A DNA stretch of 64,000 nucleotides. It comes from Alphaproteobacteria bacterium. Lineage in GTDB: Bacteria > Pseudomonadota > Alphaproteobacteria > Rs-D84. A program made the position numbers and the translations under genes. The notes under the pieces were generated by a model, which saw only the letters and a program-made list of their open reading frames with translations, had not been told where the DNA came from and did not search any database. The stretch is taken from contig JAFZZS010000012.1 of NCBI GenBank assembly GCA_017615655.1, positions 1 through 64,000 on the forward strand, written 5' to 3'. Shown in pieces: positions 1-7,355 of this stretch (position 1 is its first letter; every line of letters starts with the position of its first letter).

Positions 1-1
1 A

Positions 2-799
2 AGTGGTTTATATAAATACGCATCGACAGGGATAACAACTGGTGCATATACGTCGTTATCACGTGCCCTGACTGATACCGAAGGTGCCGATGCAGCCGCG
101 TGGAACGCCCAGAAAGAAGACAGCGCAAAGAAACTTAAAACTGGCGTAATCGCAGCGGGCGCAGGTATTGTCGGTGGAATGGTAGGAAACTATTTAATAA
201 ACAGAAATTATAAGAAAACTGAATTACAAAAGAAAATCGATAAGGTAGTAGAAGAAGTAGAAGAGATTGCACCAGAATATGTAATTCCAGAATTTAATGC
301 CCCTGTATATGAACGTCCACAGTTAGAAATGCCAGAGCCACAACTTGATACATCTGGATTAAGAAGCCAACTACCAGAAATCATGTCAGTTCATCCACGT
401 CATTTAAATTTATCTGGCGATAGCACATTCGCATCTGGAAAATCTGACATAAAAGATCCAACAGCGATAGAAGCACTTATTGCACGGCTTACTGATACTG
501 TGTCAATGTTAACCGATGAACAAAAAGTTTGTATCAAAATTACAGGGCATACAGATAGAACCCAGTATGCCAAAGGGTCAAAAATGACAAATCAAAAATT
601 GTCGGAACAAAGGGCACAATCTGTACAAGACTATCTTAAACGGGGTCTTGCGGACTATGGGGATAAAATTATTTATGAACCTGTCACTGGTGAAGCAGAC
701 AAACAATGTACAAAAGACTTGTACCCGAAAAACAATGATCCAAAATGCCGTCGCGTTGACATAGAAATACAAGATTGTTCTGTACCAACCGATCAATAG
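2..799 (+). CDS. OmpA-domain envelope protein (5' end cut by window)
   Basis: The reading frame is open from base 2, so the gene begins outside the window; the ATG at 179 is probably internal. The visible part starts with an Ala/Thr-rich stretch and a short Gly/Ala-rich hydrophobic segment (about codons 46-65), then an acidic and proline-rich linker. The C-terminal ~130 residues look like an OmpA/MotB peptidoglycan-binding domain: ITGHTDRTQ, then NQKLSEQRAQSVQDYL, and a late CRRVDIEI. In this family the Asp and Arg of these motifs hold diaminopimelate of the cell wall. Four Cys in the domain (CIK, QCT, KCR, DCS) could form disulfides. A role as an envelope anchor is inferred; the N-terminus and therefore the localisation signal are not visible. 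Confidence 0.8.
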   Translation, partial: SGLYKYASTGITTGAYTSLSRALTDTEGADAAAWNAQKEDSAKKLKTGVIAAGAGIVGGMVGNYLINRNYKKTELQKKIDKVVEEVEEIAPEYVIPEFNAPVYERPQLEMPEPQLDTSGLRSQLPEIMSVHPRHLNLSGDSTFASGKSDIKDPTAIEALIARLTDTVSMLTDEQKVCIKITGHTDRTQYAKGSKMTNQKLSEQRAQSVQDYLKRGLADYGDKIIYEPVTGEADKQCTKDLYPKNNDPKCRRVDIEIQDCSVPTDQ

Positions 800-811
800 T
801 AAATAAAAAAT

Positions 812-840
812 TTGTATTTTACGTTTTTTTAGATTACGAT
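812..840 (+). promoter_or_regulatory. Probable promoter of tRNA-Pro(GGG)
   Basis: TTGTAT at 812-817 and TACGAT at 835-840 with a 17-base spacer lie just upstream of the tRNA start at 852, which fits a sigma70-type promoter for a stable RNA. Assigned by eye. Confidence 0.5.
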
Positions 841-851
841 AAGTGCATTGT

Positions 852-928
852 CGGGGCGTAGCTCAGCCTGGTAGAGTACTTGCATGGGGTGCAAGGGGTC
901 GCAGGTTCGATTCCTGTCGCCCCGACCA
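852..928 (+). tRNA. tRNA-Pro, anticodon GGG
   Basis: A full cloverleaf can be drawn. The acceptor stem pairs CGGGGCG (852-858) with CGCCCCG (918-924), followed by A and an encoded CCA. The anticodon stem is CTTGC/GCAAG with loop ATGGGGT, giving anticodon GGG (Pro, codon CCC). The D and T arms (GCTCAG..., GGTTCGATT) are normal. The last 19 bases of the gene and its terminator are copied again 166 bp downstream. Confidence 0.95.
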
Positions 929-956
929 TAAAAATTAAACCGCCATTTCGGCGGTT
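910..956 (+). repeat. 47-bp direct repeat, copy 1 (tRNA 3' end plus terminator)
   Basis: Contains the end of the tRNA-Pro T arm, the acceptor 3' strand, CCA and a hairpin terminator (AACCGCC/GGCGGTT). It is identical over 47 bases to 1076-1122. Sequence upstream of the two copies differs, so the repeat boundary is sharp inside the T loop. Confidence 0.9.
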
Positions 957-1075
957 GTATTTTTATCGTGGGTATAACGGGCGAACATCACATTGCAACG
1001 CAATGTCGGGTTCGGAACAAGTGTGCATCGCACACGCAGTGAAAGGGGCCCGCCACCCATAGTGGTGGGAATTAC
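957..1075. other. 119-bp structured insert between the two repeat copies
   Basis: Not protein-coding in any convincing way. It holds three compact hairpins: ACATTGC/GCAATGT (990-1006, loop AAC), GTGTGC/GCACAC (1021-1035, loop ATC) and CCACC/GGTGG (1053-1068). An outer pairing of GGGC near 978-981 with GCCC near 1048-1051 is also possible. It may be a small structured RNA, a small mobile element that used the tRNA 3' end as a target, or a decayed second tRNA. I cannot decide between these. Confidence 0.5.
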
Positions 1076-1122
1076 ATTCCTGTCGCCCCGACCATAAAAA
1101 TTAAACCGCCATTTCGGCGGTT
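1076..1122 (+). repeat. 47-bp direct repeat, copy 2
   Basis: Exact copy of 910-956. The hairpin AACCGCC ATTT CGGCGGTT is followed by TCTTTATT and probably terminates the tRNA transcript a second time. No tRNA body precedes this copy. Confidence 0.9.
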
Positions 1123-1128
1123 TCTTTA

Positions 1129-1425
1129 TTAAATGATTGCAGATATTAATATTGCTGTTGCAATAATTAAGTCACCAGTACTTGCACCACTGTTATGATG
1201 ATGTGGACGATGGTGGTGCGGGTGATGTGGCTGCACATGATGATGCCCACCATTATGAGCTATGTGATTATGCCCTTGATGTGATACAGATTGAACCTGG
1301 GTCACAGTATGTTGTTGCGGCGCATGATGATGTCCATTATTGTGTAAAGGGGCCGCATCTGCAGAACCAATTGATAAAACCGCCGCTATTACACCGGCCA
1401 GCATTAATGTTGTTGTTTTTTTCAT
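1129..1425 (-). CDS. Small His-rich secreted protein, possible metal binder
   Basis: The 98-residue product starts at the ATG at 1425, chosen because AAAGGAG lies 6-7 bases upstream and a signal peptide follows directly (MKKTTTLMLAGVIAAVLS, with a likely cleavage after SADA). A longer frame reaching 1821 exists but overlaps acpS and is rejected. The mature part is full of His runs (HHH, HPHHHRPHHH) mixed with Gln, Asn and Gly, and it ends in a short hydrophobic segment (LIIATAILISAII). Such His density usually means binding of zinc, nickel or copper; the metal and function are inferred, not shown. A palindrome overlaps its promoter. Confidence 0.75.
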   Translation of the reverse strand: MKKTTTLMLAGVIAAVLSIGSADAAPLHNNGHHHAPQQHTVTQVQSVSHQGHNHIAHNGGHHHVQPHHPHHHRPHHHNSGASTGDLIIATAILISAII

Positions 1426-1446
1426 ATTGAACTCCTTTGTTCCAAA

Positions 1447-1479
1447 ATCATTATATAATATAATGATTATAAAATGCAA
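1447..1479 (-). promoter_or_regulatory. Promoter of the His-rich gene with overlapping palindrome
   Basis: On the minus strand, TTGCAT (1474-1479) and TATAAT (1450-1455) are 18 bases apart. A perfect inverted repeat with 10-base arms (ATCATTATAT and its complement, centre base 1457) spans 1447-1467 and covers the -10 box. Its AT-rich core resembles operators of the Fur/Zur family, which would suit a metal-binding product. The regulator itself is not in the window. Confidence 0.5.
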
Positions 1480-1526
1480 CAATTTTTTTCTTAAAATATA
1501 AAAATATATTTTATGTAATTTTGTGC

Positions 1527-1556
1527 TTGCACGAATCGGGAAAAAGTTTCTATATT
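1527..1556 (+). promoter_or_regulatory. Probable acpS promoter
   Basis: TTGCAC (1527-1532) and TATATT (1551-1556) with an 18-base spacer, about 47 bases upstream of the acpS ATG. Assigned by eye. Confidence 0.45.
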
Positions 1557-1603
1557 GCCGTATCAGTTCAACACATATTTTATATGTCCAAGGGAGGAAT
1601 TTT

Positions 1604-1978
1604 ATGATTGTCGGTATCGGTATAGATTTGGTTGAATCCGGCCGTTTTCTTGATTGGTCCGCATTCAAAAAACAACGTATCTTTACAAAGAAAGAACTGG
1701 AGTACGCAGACGCTGATAACGCGAATGCGGAAAAACACCTCGCAAATTTTTGGGCTGCACGCGAAGCATGCCTAAAGGCACTAGGAACCGGATTCGGTGA
1801 CGATATTGCATTCTCGGACATCTCGGTGGTTCATGATGATAACGGACATCCAGAAATTATGATTACAGGCGGTGCGCGCGCCGCGCTTAAGGAACTGGCC
1901 GGACAAACTGCCGCGGTTCATCTTTCTATTACCGACCAAGATAATTTTTCCGCTGCAATGGTTGTAATCGAGAAGTAA
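1604..1978 (+). CDS. acpS: Holo-[acyl-carrier-protein] synthase
   Basis: AcpS transfers the 4'-phosphopantetheine arm of coenzyme A to a serine of acyl carrier protein in the cytoplasm. The 124-residue length is typical. The N-terminal MIVGIGIDLVESGR and the central FWAAREACLKALGTG carry the Asp and Glu that bind magnesium, and the C-terminal VHLSITD is usual for the family. The start at 1604 is set by AGGGAGGA just upstream; the frame extends further 5' but that part does not resemble AcpS. It is a single gene flanked by opposite-strand genes. It should serve fatty-acid ACP, whereas a second Sfp-type transferase lies in the aryl polyene cluster. Confidence 0.93.
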   Translation: MIVGIGIDLVESGRFLDWSAFKKQRIFTKKELEYADADNANAEKHLANFWAAREACLKALGTGFGDDIAFSDISVVHDDNGHPEIMITGGARAALKELAGQTAAVHLSITDQDNFSAAMVVIEK

Positions 1979-1993
1979 TTTTCTATATGTATG

Positions 1994-2026
1994 AAAAAAG
2001 TCACACATTTCTGTGTGACTTTTTTA
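1994..2026. terminator. Bidirectional terminator between acpS and a convergent gene
   Basis: Stem AAAAGTCACACA / TGTGTGACTTTT with loop TTTC, with A- and T-tracts on both sides, placed between the ends of acpS and the large minus-strand gene. Confidence 0.85.
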
Positions 2027-2028
2027 TT

Positions 2029-4305
2029 TTAATATGTTGTCTCGGTATATCCGATACTGTATTGCCCACCGTCATGAACACTTAAATATCTACGTGTTTC
2101 TGGATCCGTGTCATCCGATGATTCAATTATAAATCCACCGTCTGAATTATCTTCATAATACTCTTCTTGTTGTCCATAATCTTCATAATTAACGCGCTGT
2201 GGTTGATAATAATTTTGGGACTCTGAATAATATCCAACATCATCGCCATTATCATTATAATACGCTTCTTCTTCGTCAAAATCATAATCATGGGGGGGCA
2301 TCACCGGAAGAACAGAAACAATATCATCGTCAAATATTACATCGGGTGATGTAACTGTCGTCACACGAACCTCGGGTTCTTCTACTACCTCGACTTCTGG
2401 TTCAAACACAGGAACATAGACTGTTTGACTTTCACGCGAAACCCCATAAGGTTCCTTGCGTGATAAAACACTATCCTCGGGTTCCACTATCGTTTCATCT
2501 GGTTCAGCAGCAATCAAAACGTTATTATTTGGATATTCAACATTTATCGGTGTATCTTCAACCGGCTTTTCAACTTGTTCGCGTATGATAATAACCTGTG
2601 GTTCTGTTTTTTCAACAGGGACATCTGGTTCTGCAACAGGCTGTTCAGTAACAGTGGGTTCCGGTTCTTGTGGGGTTATAAACACACCGCCACTGGATAT
2701 AACGTCAGGATGAGTAACAACCTCGGTCTCGTCGCCATTTCTATTAATCAAAGGAACTGTTCCACCATTACTTTTTTGATACAACCACAAGGTAAATATC
2801 GACAAACCAATCAACAATATTAACAACAGATAGTAAACAATTGTCGGTTTCTGACGTGTTTGCCCCACAGGTTGCACCTTTGTCCTTTCACCAGTAATCG
2901 GCGAAATAGGGCGCTGCTGTTGTTGATAAATCGGCGTGGCAGGTGCACTTTGTGTTGTGTGCGTCTGGGTGACACTTTCATACTGTGTATTAGTAACTTG
3001 CTTTGTCGTATCAACATCCGAAACCGTAGGTTCATCAACAGAATGTATTGTATTCAATACTGGCTTATCTTGGGTGTATCTGGTATCAGCATCATCGTAA
3101 GAGGCCGTATTAGTATCACCAGTTTCCGAGAAACTTAATGGTTCCACAACGGTTTCATTACGCACTTCGACACTTTCCGAATCGTTTCTGTATTCATCCA
3201 CCGTTTCTGTTTGTGATACCGGACGCATATTATTTGGTTCACGCGTCTTGATATCTTCAAAGTCCACCGGTTTGAACGCGATTTCTTCATCCAAAATCTC
3301 GGGGTCTTTGTCCAACAATGGTTTTACTTCTTCTGTATCTTGGGTATCTGACATTTTGACTTCCTCGGTTTCTGATTGTAATTCGTAATCTGGTACTGGC
3401 AACTTTATATCCGCTGCAGAATCAGTATTTATTTTATCATTTTCATCACCATTGACAACAGTATATTCTTCGTTTTTTTCATATTTTTCATCGTACTTTT
3501 CTACATACTCTGTTTTGGTATCTGTGGTTGGTTGTAGAACAATCGGATTATTCAGATTTTCATCTTTTTGAACCAATAATGATATATTCGGAATCTCTTG
3601 TTTTGGGCGATGACGTGCCAGGACATCATGAGCGACCGCCGCATCTTCGCGCGCCGAATCGCCACGACGATTCGCATTATCGCGTCGCTTTTGTGCACGT
3701 ATCAACATTTCTTCGTTTTTTTCGATTTGCGATTCGGTTTTAAGTATCTTAGCTGCGGACTCTTTCGCAGGCTCGCGCCCAATCTCACTGCGCTGATTTT
3801 CTAATCTGGTCCGCAAAATATTTTGACGATTTAACAGATTTGAAATCGTATGTTCTGCACGCGTCGCAGTCTTTACAGATTGTGCAATAACTTCGCTTGC
3901 TGTGACCAAGCGACCTGTGGCGGCGCGCTTTACTGCGGCATCGCGAAAATCAAATAACGCTGGCAACACCGCATTAACATCAGTTCCAGATTCATAAGCA
4001 TGCACTAACTGGTCATAAAAGTCTAAGCCATCATATTCAATATCAAGTTTTTGATACTTGTTTTCTTTCTTTGGGCGTACGTCTTCTAGATCAAGGTTGA
4101 AATCATTAGACAAAACATCATCCCATTTACGATCACCATAAGAATCCATCACAAGTAATGCATATGGTTTATACTCGTCAATAGTTTCATCCAACACAAC
4201 AATCAATTTGCCGTCTTCATCACGCCACGCACGAAAGACGTTACCGGCAATATCATAGTCGATAAAACTTAATTTATGATGAAAATTCTTTCTCTCTCGT
4301 GGCAT
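2029..4305 (-). CDS. Large acidic single-pass membrane protein, function unknown
   Basis: The 758-residue product is not recognised. Residues 1-120 look folded (FIDYDIAGNVFRAW, KPYALLVMDSYGDRKW). Residues ~140-240 are charged and heptad-like, probably a coiled coil (RTRLENQR, IEKNEEMLIRAQKRRDN). A long Glu/Asp/Thr-rich disordered part follows, then one clear membrane helix near residue 490 (IVYYLLLILLIGLSIFTLWL) and a second acidic, Pro/Val/Tyr-rich tail. There is no signal peptide, so the N-terminal part is probably cytoplasmic. It starts 21 bases after the gcrA stop on the same strand, so the two are likely co-transcribed. A role in the envelope or division is possible but unsupported. Confidence 0.75.
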   Translation of the reverse strand: MPRERKNFHHKLSFIDYDIAGNVFRAWRDEDGKLIVVLDETIDEYKPYALLVMDSYGDRKWDDVLSNDFNLDLEDVRPKKENKYQKLDIEYDGLDFYDQLVHAYESGTDVNAVLPALFDFRDAAVKRAATGRLVTASEVIAQSVKTATRAEHTISNLLNRQNILRTRLENQRSEIGREPAKESAAKILKTESQIEKNEEMLIRAQKRRDNANRRGDSAREDAAVAHDVLARHRPKQEIPNISLLVQKDENLNNPIVLQPTTDTKTEYVEKYDEKYEKNEEYTVVNGDENDKINTDSAADIKLPVPDYELQSETEEVKMSDTQDTEEVKPLLDKDPEILDEEIAFKPVDFEDIKTREPNNMRPVSQTETVDEYRNDSESVEVRNETVVEPLSFSETGDTNTASYDDADTRYTQDKPVLNTIHSVDEPTVSDVDTTKQVTNTQYESVTQTHTTQSAPATPIYQQQQRPISPITGERTKVQPVGQTRQKPTIVYYLLLILLIGLSIFTLWLYQKSNGGTVPLINRNGDETEVVTHPDVISSGGVFITPQEPEPTVTEQPVAEPDVPVEKTEPQVIIIREQVEKPVEDTPINVEYPNNNVLIAAEPDETIVEPEDSVLSRKEPYGVSRESQTVYVPVFEPEVEVVEEPEVRVTTVTSPDVIFDDDIVSVLPVMPPHDYDFDEEEAYYNDNGDDVGYYSESQNYYQPQRVNYEDYGQQEEYYEDNSDGGFIIESSDDTDPETRRYLSVHDGGQYSIGYTETTY

Positions 4306-4326
4306 CTACGCTTTCCCAAACTACAG

Positions 4327-4935
4327 TTATTTCTTTTTTGGCGGTGCAAACTGATATGCCTGTTTGCAGTGTTCATAACAATACGGTTTACCAACAAATA
4401 CAGGTTGCCCACAAAAATGGAACCCTTCGGAATCAGGATCGCCAATTGGCCAGCGGCATTGATCTGATTTTAAATTTGCCATTTCCAACGCATGCTGAAT
4501 AACACGCTGATGCACACTGACGTTGCGTCCAGCTATGGTGCGACCCACAGATACCCGTTTGGGTGCCTCTTTCTTGGGCGCAGCAACTTTTGCATTTTTC
4601 GCAGATTTTACCGATTTTGCCGGTTTTTGCGGTGTCTTGGTAGCCTTTTTCTTAGGCGCAACAACGGCCTTTTTAGGTAACGCAACCTTTTTGGCAACGG
4701 TCTTTTTTACCGCCGACTCTTTCTTTTTAGTTACAGTCCTTTTCGATGTACCAGTCTTGCCAGATGTAGCCTTAGATTCCTCGCTTGCCTTGGCATTCCA
4801 ACCCAATCTGTATAATTTTCCAACAACAGCGTTCTTGGATAAGCCAAGTCTTTTACCTATTTCCGACGTAGGCAATCCCTTGTCCACCAAGGCTTTCAGC
4901 TTTTTTAATATACCACTGTCCCAAGATTTACTCAT
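4327..4935 (-). CDS. gcrA: GcrA family cell-cycle regulator
   Basis: GcrA is an Alphaproteobacterial transcription factor that works with sigma70 RNA polymerase at promoters methylated by CcrM (GANTC). Residues 1-48 form the helix-turn-helix region (SEIGKRLGLSKNAVVGKLYRLGW). The C-terminus has the family's Cys/His motif: CRWPIGDP, FHFCGQP, PYCYEHC. Between them lies an unusually long Lys/Ala/Pro-rich linker (~residues 50-130) resembling histone H1 tails, which makes the protein 202 residues long. The gene is divergent from the peptidase gene at 5011 and upstream of the large acidic membrane protein. Family call is firm; targets are unknown. Confidence 0.93.
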   Translation of the reverse strand: MSKSWDSGILKKLKALVDKGLPTSEIGKRLGLSKNAVVGKLYRLGWNAKASEESKATSGKTGTSKRTVTKKKESAVKKTVAKKVALPKKAVVAPKKKATKTPQKPAKSVKSAKNAKVAAPKKEAPKRVSVGRTIAGRNVSVHQRVIQHALEMANLKSDQCRWPIGDPDSEGFHFCGQPVFVGKPYCYEHCKQAYQFAPPKKK

Positions 4936-4960
4936 TTTATATCAACCTTAATCGTTTTAT

Positions 4961-4980
4961 ATGATATTATATAGTATCAT
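4961..4980. promoter_or_regulatory. Palindrome in the gcrA / peptidase divergent region
   Basis: Arms ATGATA (4961-4966) and TATCAT (4975-4980) enclose an AT-rich centre with TATA-like -10 candidates in both directions. A GATTC (GANTC type) follows at 4987. It may be an operator or only overlapping promoters. Confidence 0.3.
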
Positions 4981-5010
4981 AAAACCGATTCGAAACGCAA
5001 GGAGGAAAAT

Positions 5011-5490
5011 ATGTTTTTATATATATTTTGGGCTTTTTTTGCAATCTTGATTCTAACCGCGCTGTATCTTGGTTGGAAAATTGCAAAAACCGACATGAAA
5101 CGGCGTATTATACCAGATGCATATTTGTTTCCATTGTTGATAATTGGGGCCTTGGTAATAAGTTTCTTTCCATGGCCGATTAACATCAACACAGGCGTCG
5201 TTGGTATGACATTTGGATACATACTGGCGGCAGTTGTCGGACTTGTGTTTGATAAAATATTGTTACGCCGTAATCCAAACGCAGAAACACCGATTGGGAT
5301 GGGCGATATAAAACTAATCGCGGTCGGCGGATTATGGTGTGGTCCGACTGGGCTGGCAATTGCCTTGGTGGCCGCATGCATTTTTGGTGCAATATGGGCA
5401 TTCAAGAAAAAAGAAAAATTTATTCCATTTGCGCCATTTTTCATACTTGGTGCATTTTTGGCTTTAATTGGTATGTTTTTTTTGATATAA
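5011..5490 (+). CDS. Prepilin-type peptidase (A24 family)
   Basis: A 159-residue polytopic inner-membrane protein with about five to six hydrophobic segments. The two catalytic aspartates of the A24 aspartic peptidases are visible: the one in TDMKRRIIPD (Asp 28) and the one in the GMGDIK motif (GxGD). The enzyme cleaves leaders of type IV pilin-like proteins. The N-terminal methyltransferase domain of PilD is absent, so it is closer in size to CpaA/TadV. AAGGAGG precedes the start. It is followed after 25 bases by a row of secreted proteins, but none shows an obvious class III pilin leader, and no other pilus gene is in the window. Confidence 0.85.
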   Translation: MFLYIFWAFFAILILTALYLGWKIAKTDMKRRIIPDAYLFPLLIIGALVISFFPWPININTGVVGMTFGYILAAVVGLVFDKILLRRNPNAETPIGMGDIKLIAVGGLWCGPTGLAIALVAACIFGAIWAFKKKEKFIPFAPFFILGAFLALIGMFFLI

Positions 5491-5515
5491 TATCAAGATG
5501 AAAGACTAGGGGGGC

Positions 5516-6409
5516 ATGAGGACGAATATATTCCTTTTTGCTGGGTTTGTGGCATTTTTCGCTTTTATGCGGGGTGGATTGTGTGCACAAAAAGCCCCGA
5601 CGGCGTTTTCTACATACGGTCAAATAAAACCCGTGCAAAAGTATTCATCAAATCCATTTTGGACCAAAGATAGTCCATATAATCAGCGTATACCCACGCC
5701 AATATATGCCACCGGGGCGGATTTAAATACCGGCGATTGTAATCGGGTCGTTAGCAATTTGCTTTTATCATATTGCACATCCATTGATTGCTCTGACAAG
5801 CGTATATCTGATGTTCGGCCGGTAATAATGGTTCAATTGTCACAATTGCCGGGGCATAATTTTGCGACATCCTGTGGCGGATATATTGATGCGATATTCG
5901 AAAATTATAAGAAATCATACGGCAATACGTCCGCGGTTAATGTTGTAAAAACCACCCAAAGACAAAATGATATTCAATTGGACAATCTTTTTGCAAAGCC
6001 TGTTAGCGAATACGAATCGGGCGTCGCTGCACGCACTGCGGAATTAAATAAACTGCAAGCAAAAACCACAAAAAAACCGGCTGTTACAAAAACAGAATTT
6101 CCAAAAACTATTTCAGATATAGGTTTTACTGACCGTGTCGCCAATTCGACAGCCGGTTATGCCCCATATAAAGATAAAAAATCATACCTAGTTCCAGATT
6201 TTGAGGATGAAGATGAAACATTTTTTGAAAGACTGAAATTGATAAATCCAACGGAATTTTGTCGCCGGCGTCCACAGGACGATTTCTGTAATCCAGACAA
6301 AAAGAGAAAGAAAAAAAATGACAGTGACGACGAAGAAGAGGAAAATGGTACACCAGAATGTGTAAAAGGTTCATCTGCAGATTGTCCAATAGTGTTGACT
6401 TTGGACTAA
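5516..6409 (+). CDS. Secreted protein of unknown function with an SFTDR-like module
   Basis: The 297-residue product has an N-terminal signal peptide (IFLFAGFVAFFAFM, cleavage near LCA). No known family was recognised. Six Cys lie in the first half and more at the end (EFCRRRP, DFCNPDK, ECVKG, ADCPI). Residues ~197-260 (ISDIGFTDRV, GYAPYKDKKSY, ETFFERL, then a Cys/Pro segment) match the N-terminal part of the muramidase at 9689-10840 (INDVSFTDRM, GYEPFKDMDVY, EHFIERQ, then DYCNLYP and DKCDPDD). An acidic/basic stretch (KRKKKNDSDDEEEE) near the end looks disordered. It is likely co-transcribed with the peptidase upstream and the two genes downstream. Confidence 0.7.
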   Translation: MRTNIFLFAGFVAFFAFMRGGLCAQKAPTAFSTYGQIKPVQKYSSNPFWTKDSPYNQRIPTPIYATGADLNTGDCNRVVSNLLLSYCTSIDCSDKRISDVRPVIMVQLSQLPGHNFATSCGGYIDAIFENYKKSYGNTSAVNVVKTTQRQNDIQLDNLFAKPVSEYESGVAARTAELNKLQAKTTKKPAVTKTEFPKTISDIGFTDRVANSTAGYAPYKDKKSYLVPDFEDEDETFFERLKLINPTEFCRRRPQDDFCNPDKKRKKKNDSDDEEEENGTPECVKGSSADCPIVLTLD

Positions 6410-6422
6410 GGAGCAATAGATT

Positions 6423-7355
6423 ATGGTTACAAGGAAAATTGTTTTATCTTTACTGGGAATAATAATGGCTAGTTCCGCGATTGCCGCTGAGCCCCAAAAA
6501 CAACAACAGATTACTTGCATAGATGAAATTATAAAATCGCAAGATTTTTTGGCAAAGATTGATAACCTTGCCGGCGGTCGTGATTTGAACCAAGAGCTTG
6601 TCGAGGCAGAAAAGTCAAATTTTTACACGCTTATCGCAGATCAGGTTGTTGGACATTGCATGACCGAGAAAAACCTTGGTGAATTTAATACAAAGATTAC
6701 AAAATTATCCAATCTGCAGTTACCATTTCAAAAGAACAATAAATATTATCAATTCAATGTTTCCATTGAAACGTTGTTCGACTATATGGCAATACCAACT
6801 GCGGTTGTAATTGCGCCGTTCAAAAACAAAGTACCTGGTGATAAGATAACAAAATCAGATATGCCCAAGACAATGTTTTATACTCCTGCATGCTCGGATC
6901 ATCTAGTTGATGGTCAAATTTCTAATGATTCGCCAGTAAATGTTGCGGGACAATCGGCATTTCAACCGTATGCACACCGGGAATTCTTTATTGATTTTCC
7001 TGATTCAAACAAAACACGTGCTTTTCCCGGAATGTTAATCGCCTCGACCAAGGGTTTTTATGGTAAAGAAGAAGTTGTGTGGTACAGTAATTACAAAAAA
7101 GGACGTGATGCCGCAATCGCATTTGCCAATGCATTAAATGGCACCCCCTGCAGCAATCAGAATCTGGCCATTTATGTGGTCAAACTTGATCATAATCTGA
7201 CACGTCGAGATAATACATGGCCAGTATGGGCACGTGATGTACTAGGCATTGCTTCGGCACTCACTATTTTTGTTCTCCCAATCGCGCTTAAACCAAAACA
7301 ATTAGAGAATTTGCAGTCTGTGGTTATTCTTGATGGACCATATCTTGTTAAATGA
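6423..7355 (+). CDS. Secreted protein of unknown function
   Basis: 310 residues with a signal peptide (KIVLSLLGIIMASSAIA). Conserved-looking features are scattered Cys (TCIDEI, GHCMTE, PACSD, TPCSNQ). The region GKEEVVWYSNY...AAIAFANALN...LAIYVVKL weakly resembles the C-terminal end of the next protein (VVNYGMWLMW...AMDFAQKFYQDLN...VDIYVVRP), suggesting a shared module. The last ~45 residues contain a hydrophobic helix (VLGIASALTIFVLPIAL). It starts 13 bases after the previous gene and overlaps the next by 4 bases (ATGA), so the three are one operon. No function can be assigned. Confidence 0.7.
   Translation: MVTRKIVLSLLGIIMASSAIAAEPQKQQQITCIDEIIKSQDFLAKIDNLAGGRDLNQELVEAEKSNFYTLIADQVVGHCMTEKNLGEFNTKITKLSNLQLPFQKNNKYYQFNVSIETLFDYMAIPTAVVIAPFKNKVPGDKITKSDMPKTMFYTPACSDHLVDGQISNDSPVNVAGQSAFQPYAHREFFIDFPDSNKTRAFPGMLIASTKGFYGKEEVVWYSNYKKGRDAAIAFANALNGTPCSNQNLAIYVVKLDHNLTRRDNTWPVWARDVLGIASALTIFVLPIALKPKQLENLQSVVILDGPYLVK

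Noticed and set aside
880-1062. 60-codon open frame across the tRNA-Pro end
   Set aside because: It begins inside the tRNA gene and its sequence follows tRNA, terminator and hairpin DNA; no start signals or protein-like composition.
1129-1821. 230-codon version of the His-rich gene
   Set aside because: It overlaps acpS; the N-terminal part is the acpS complement, while the ATG at 1425 has a Shine-Dalgarno and begins a signal peptide.
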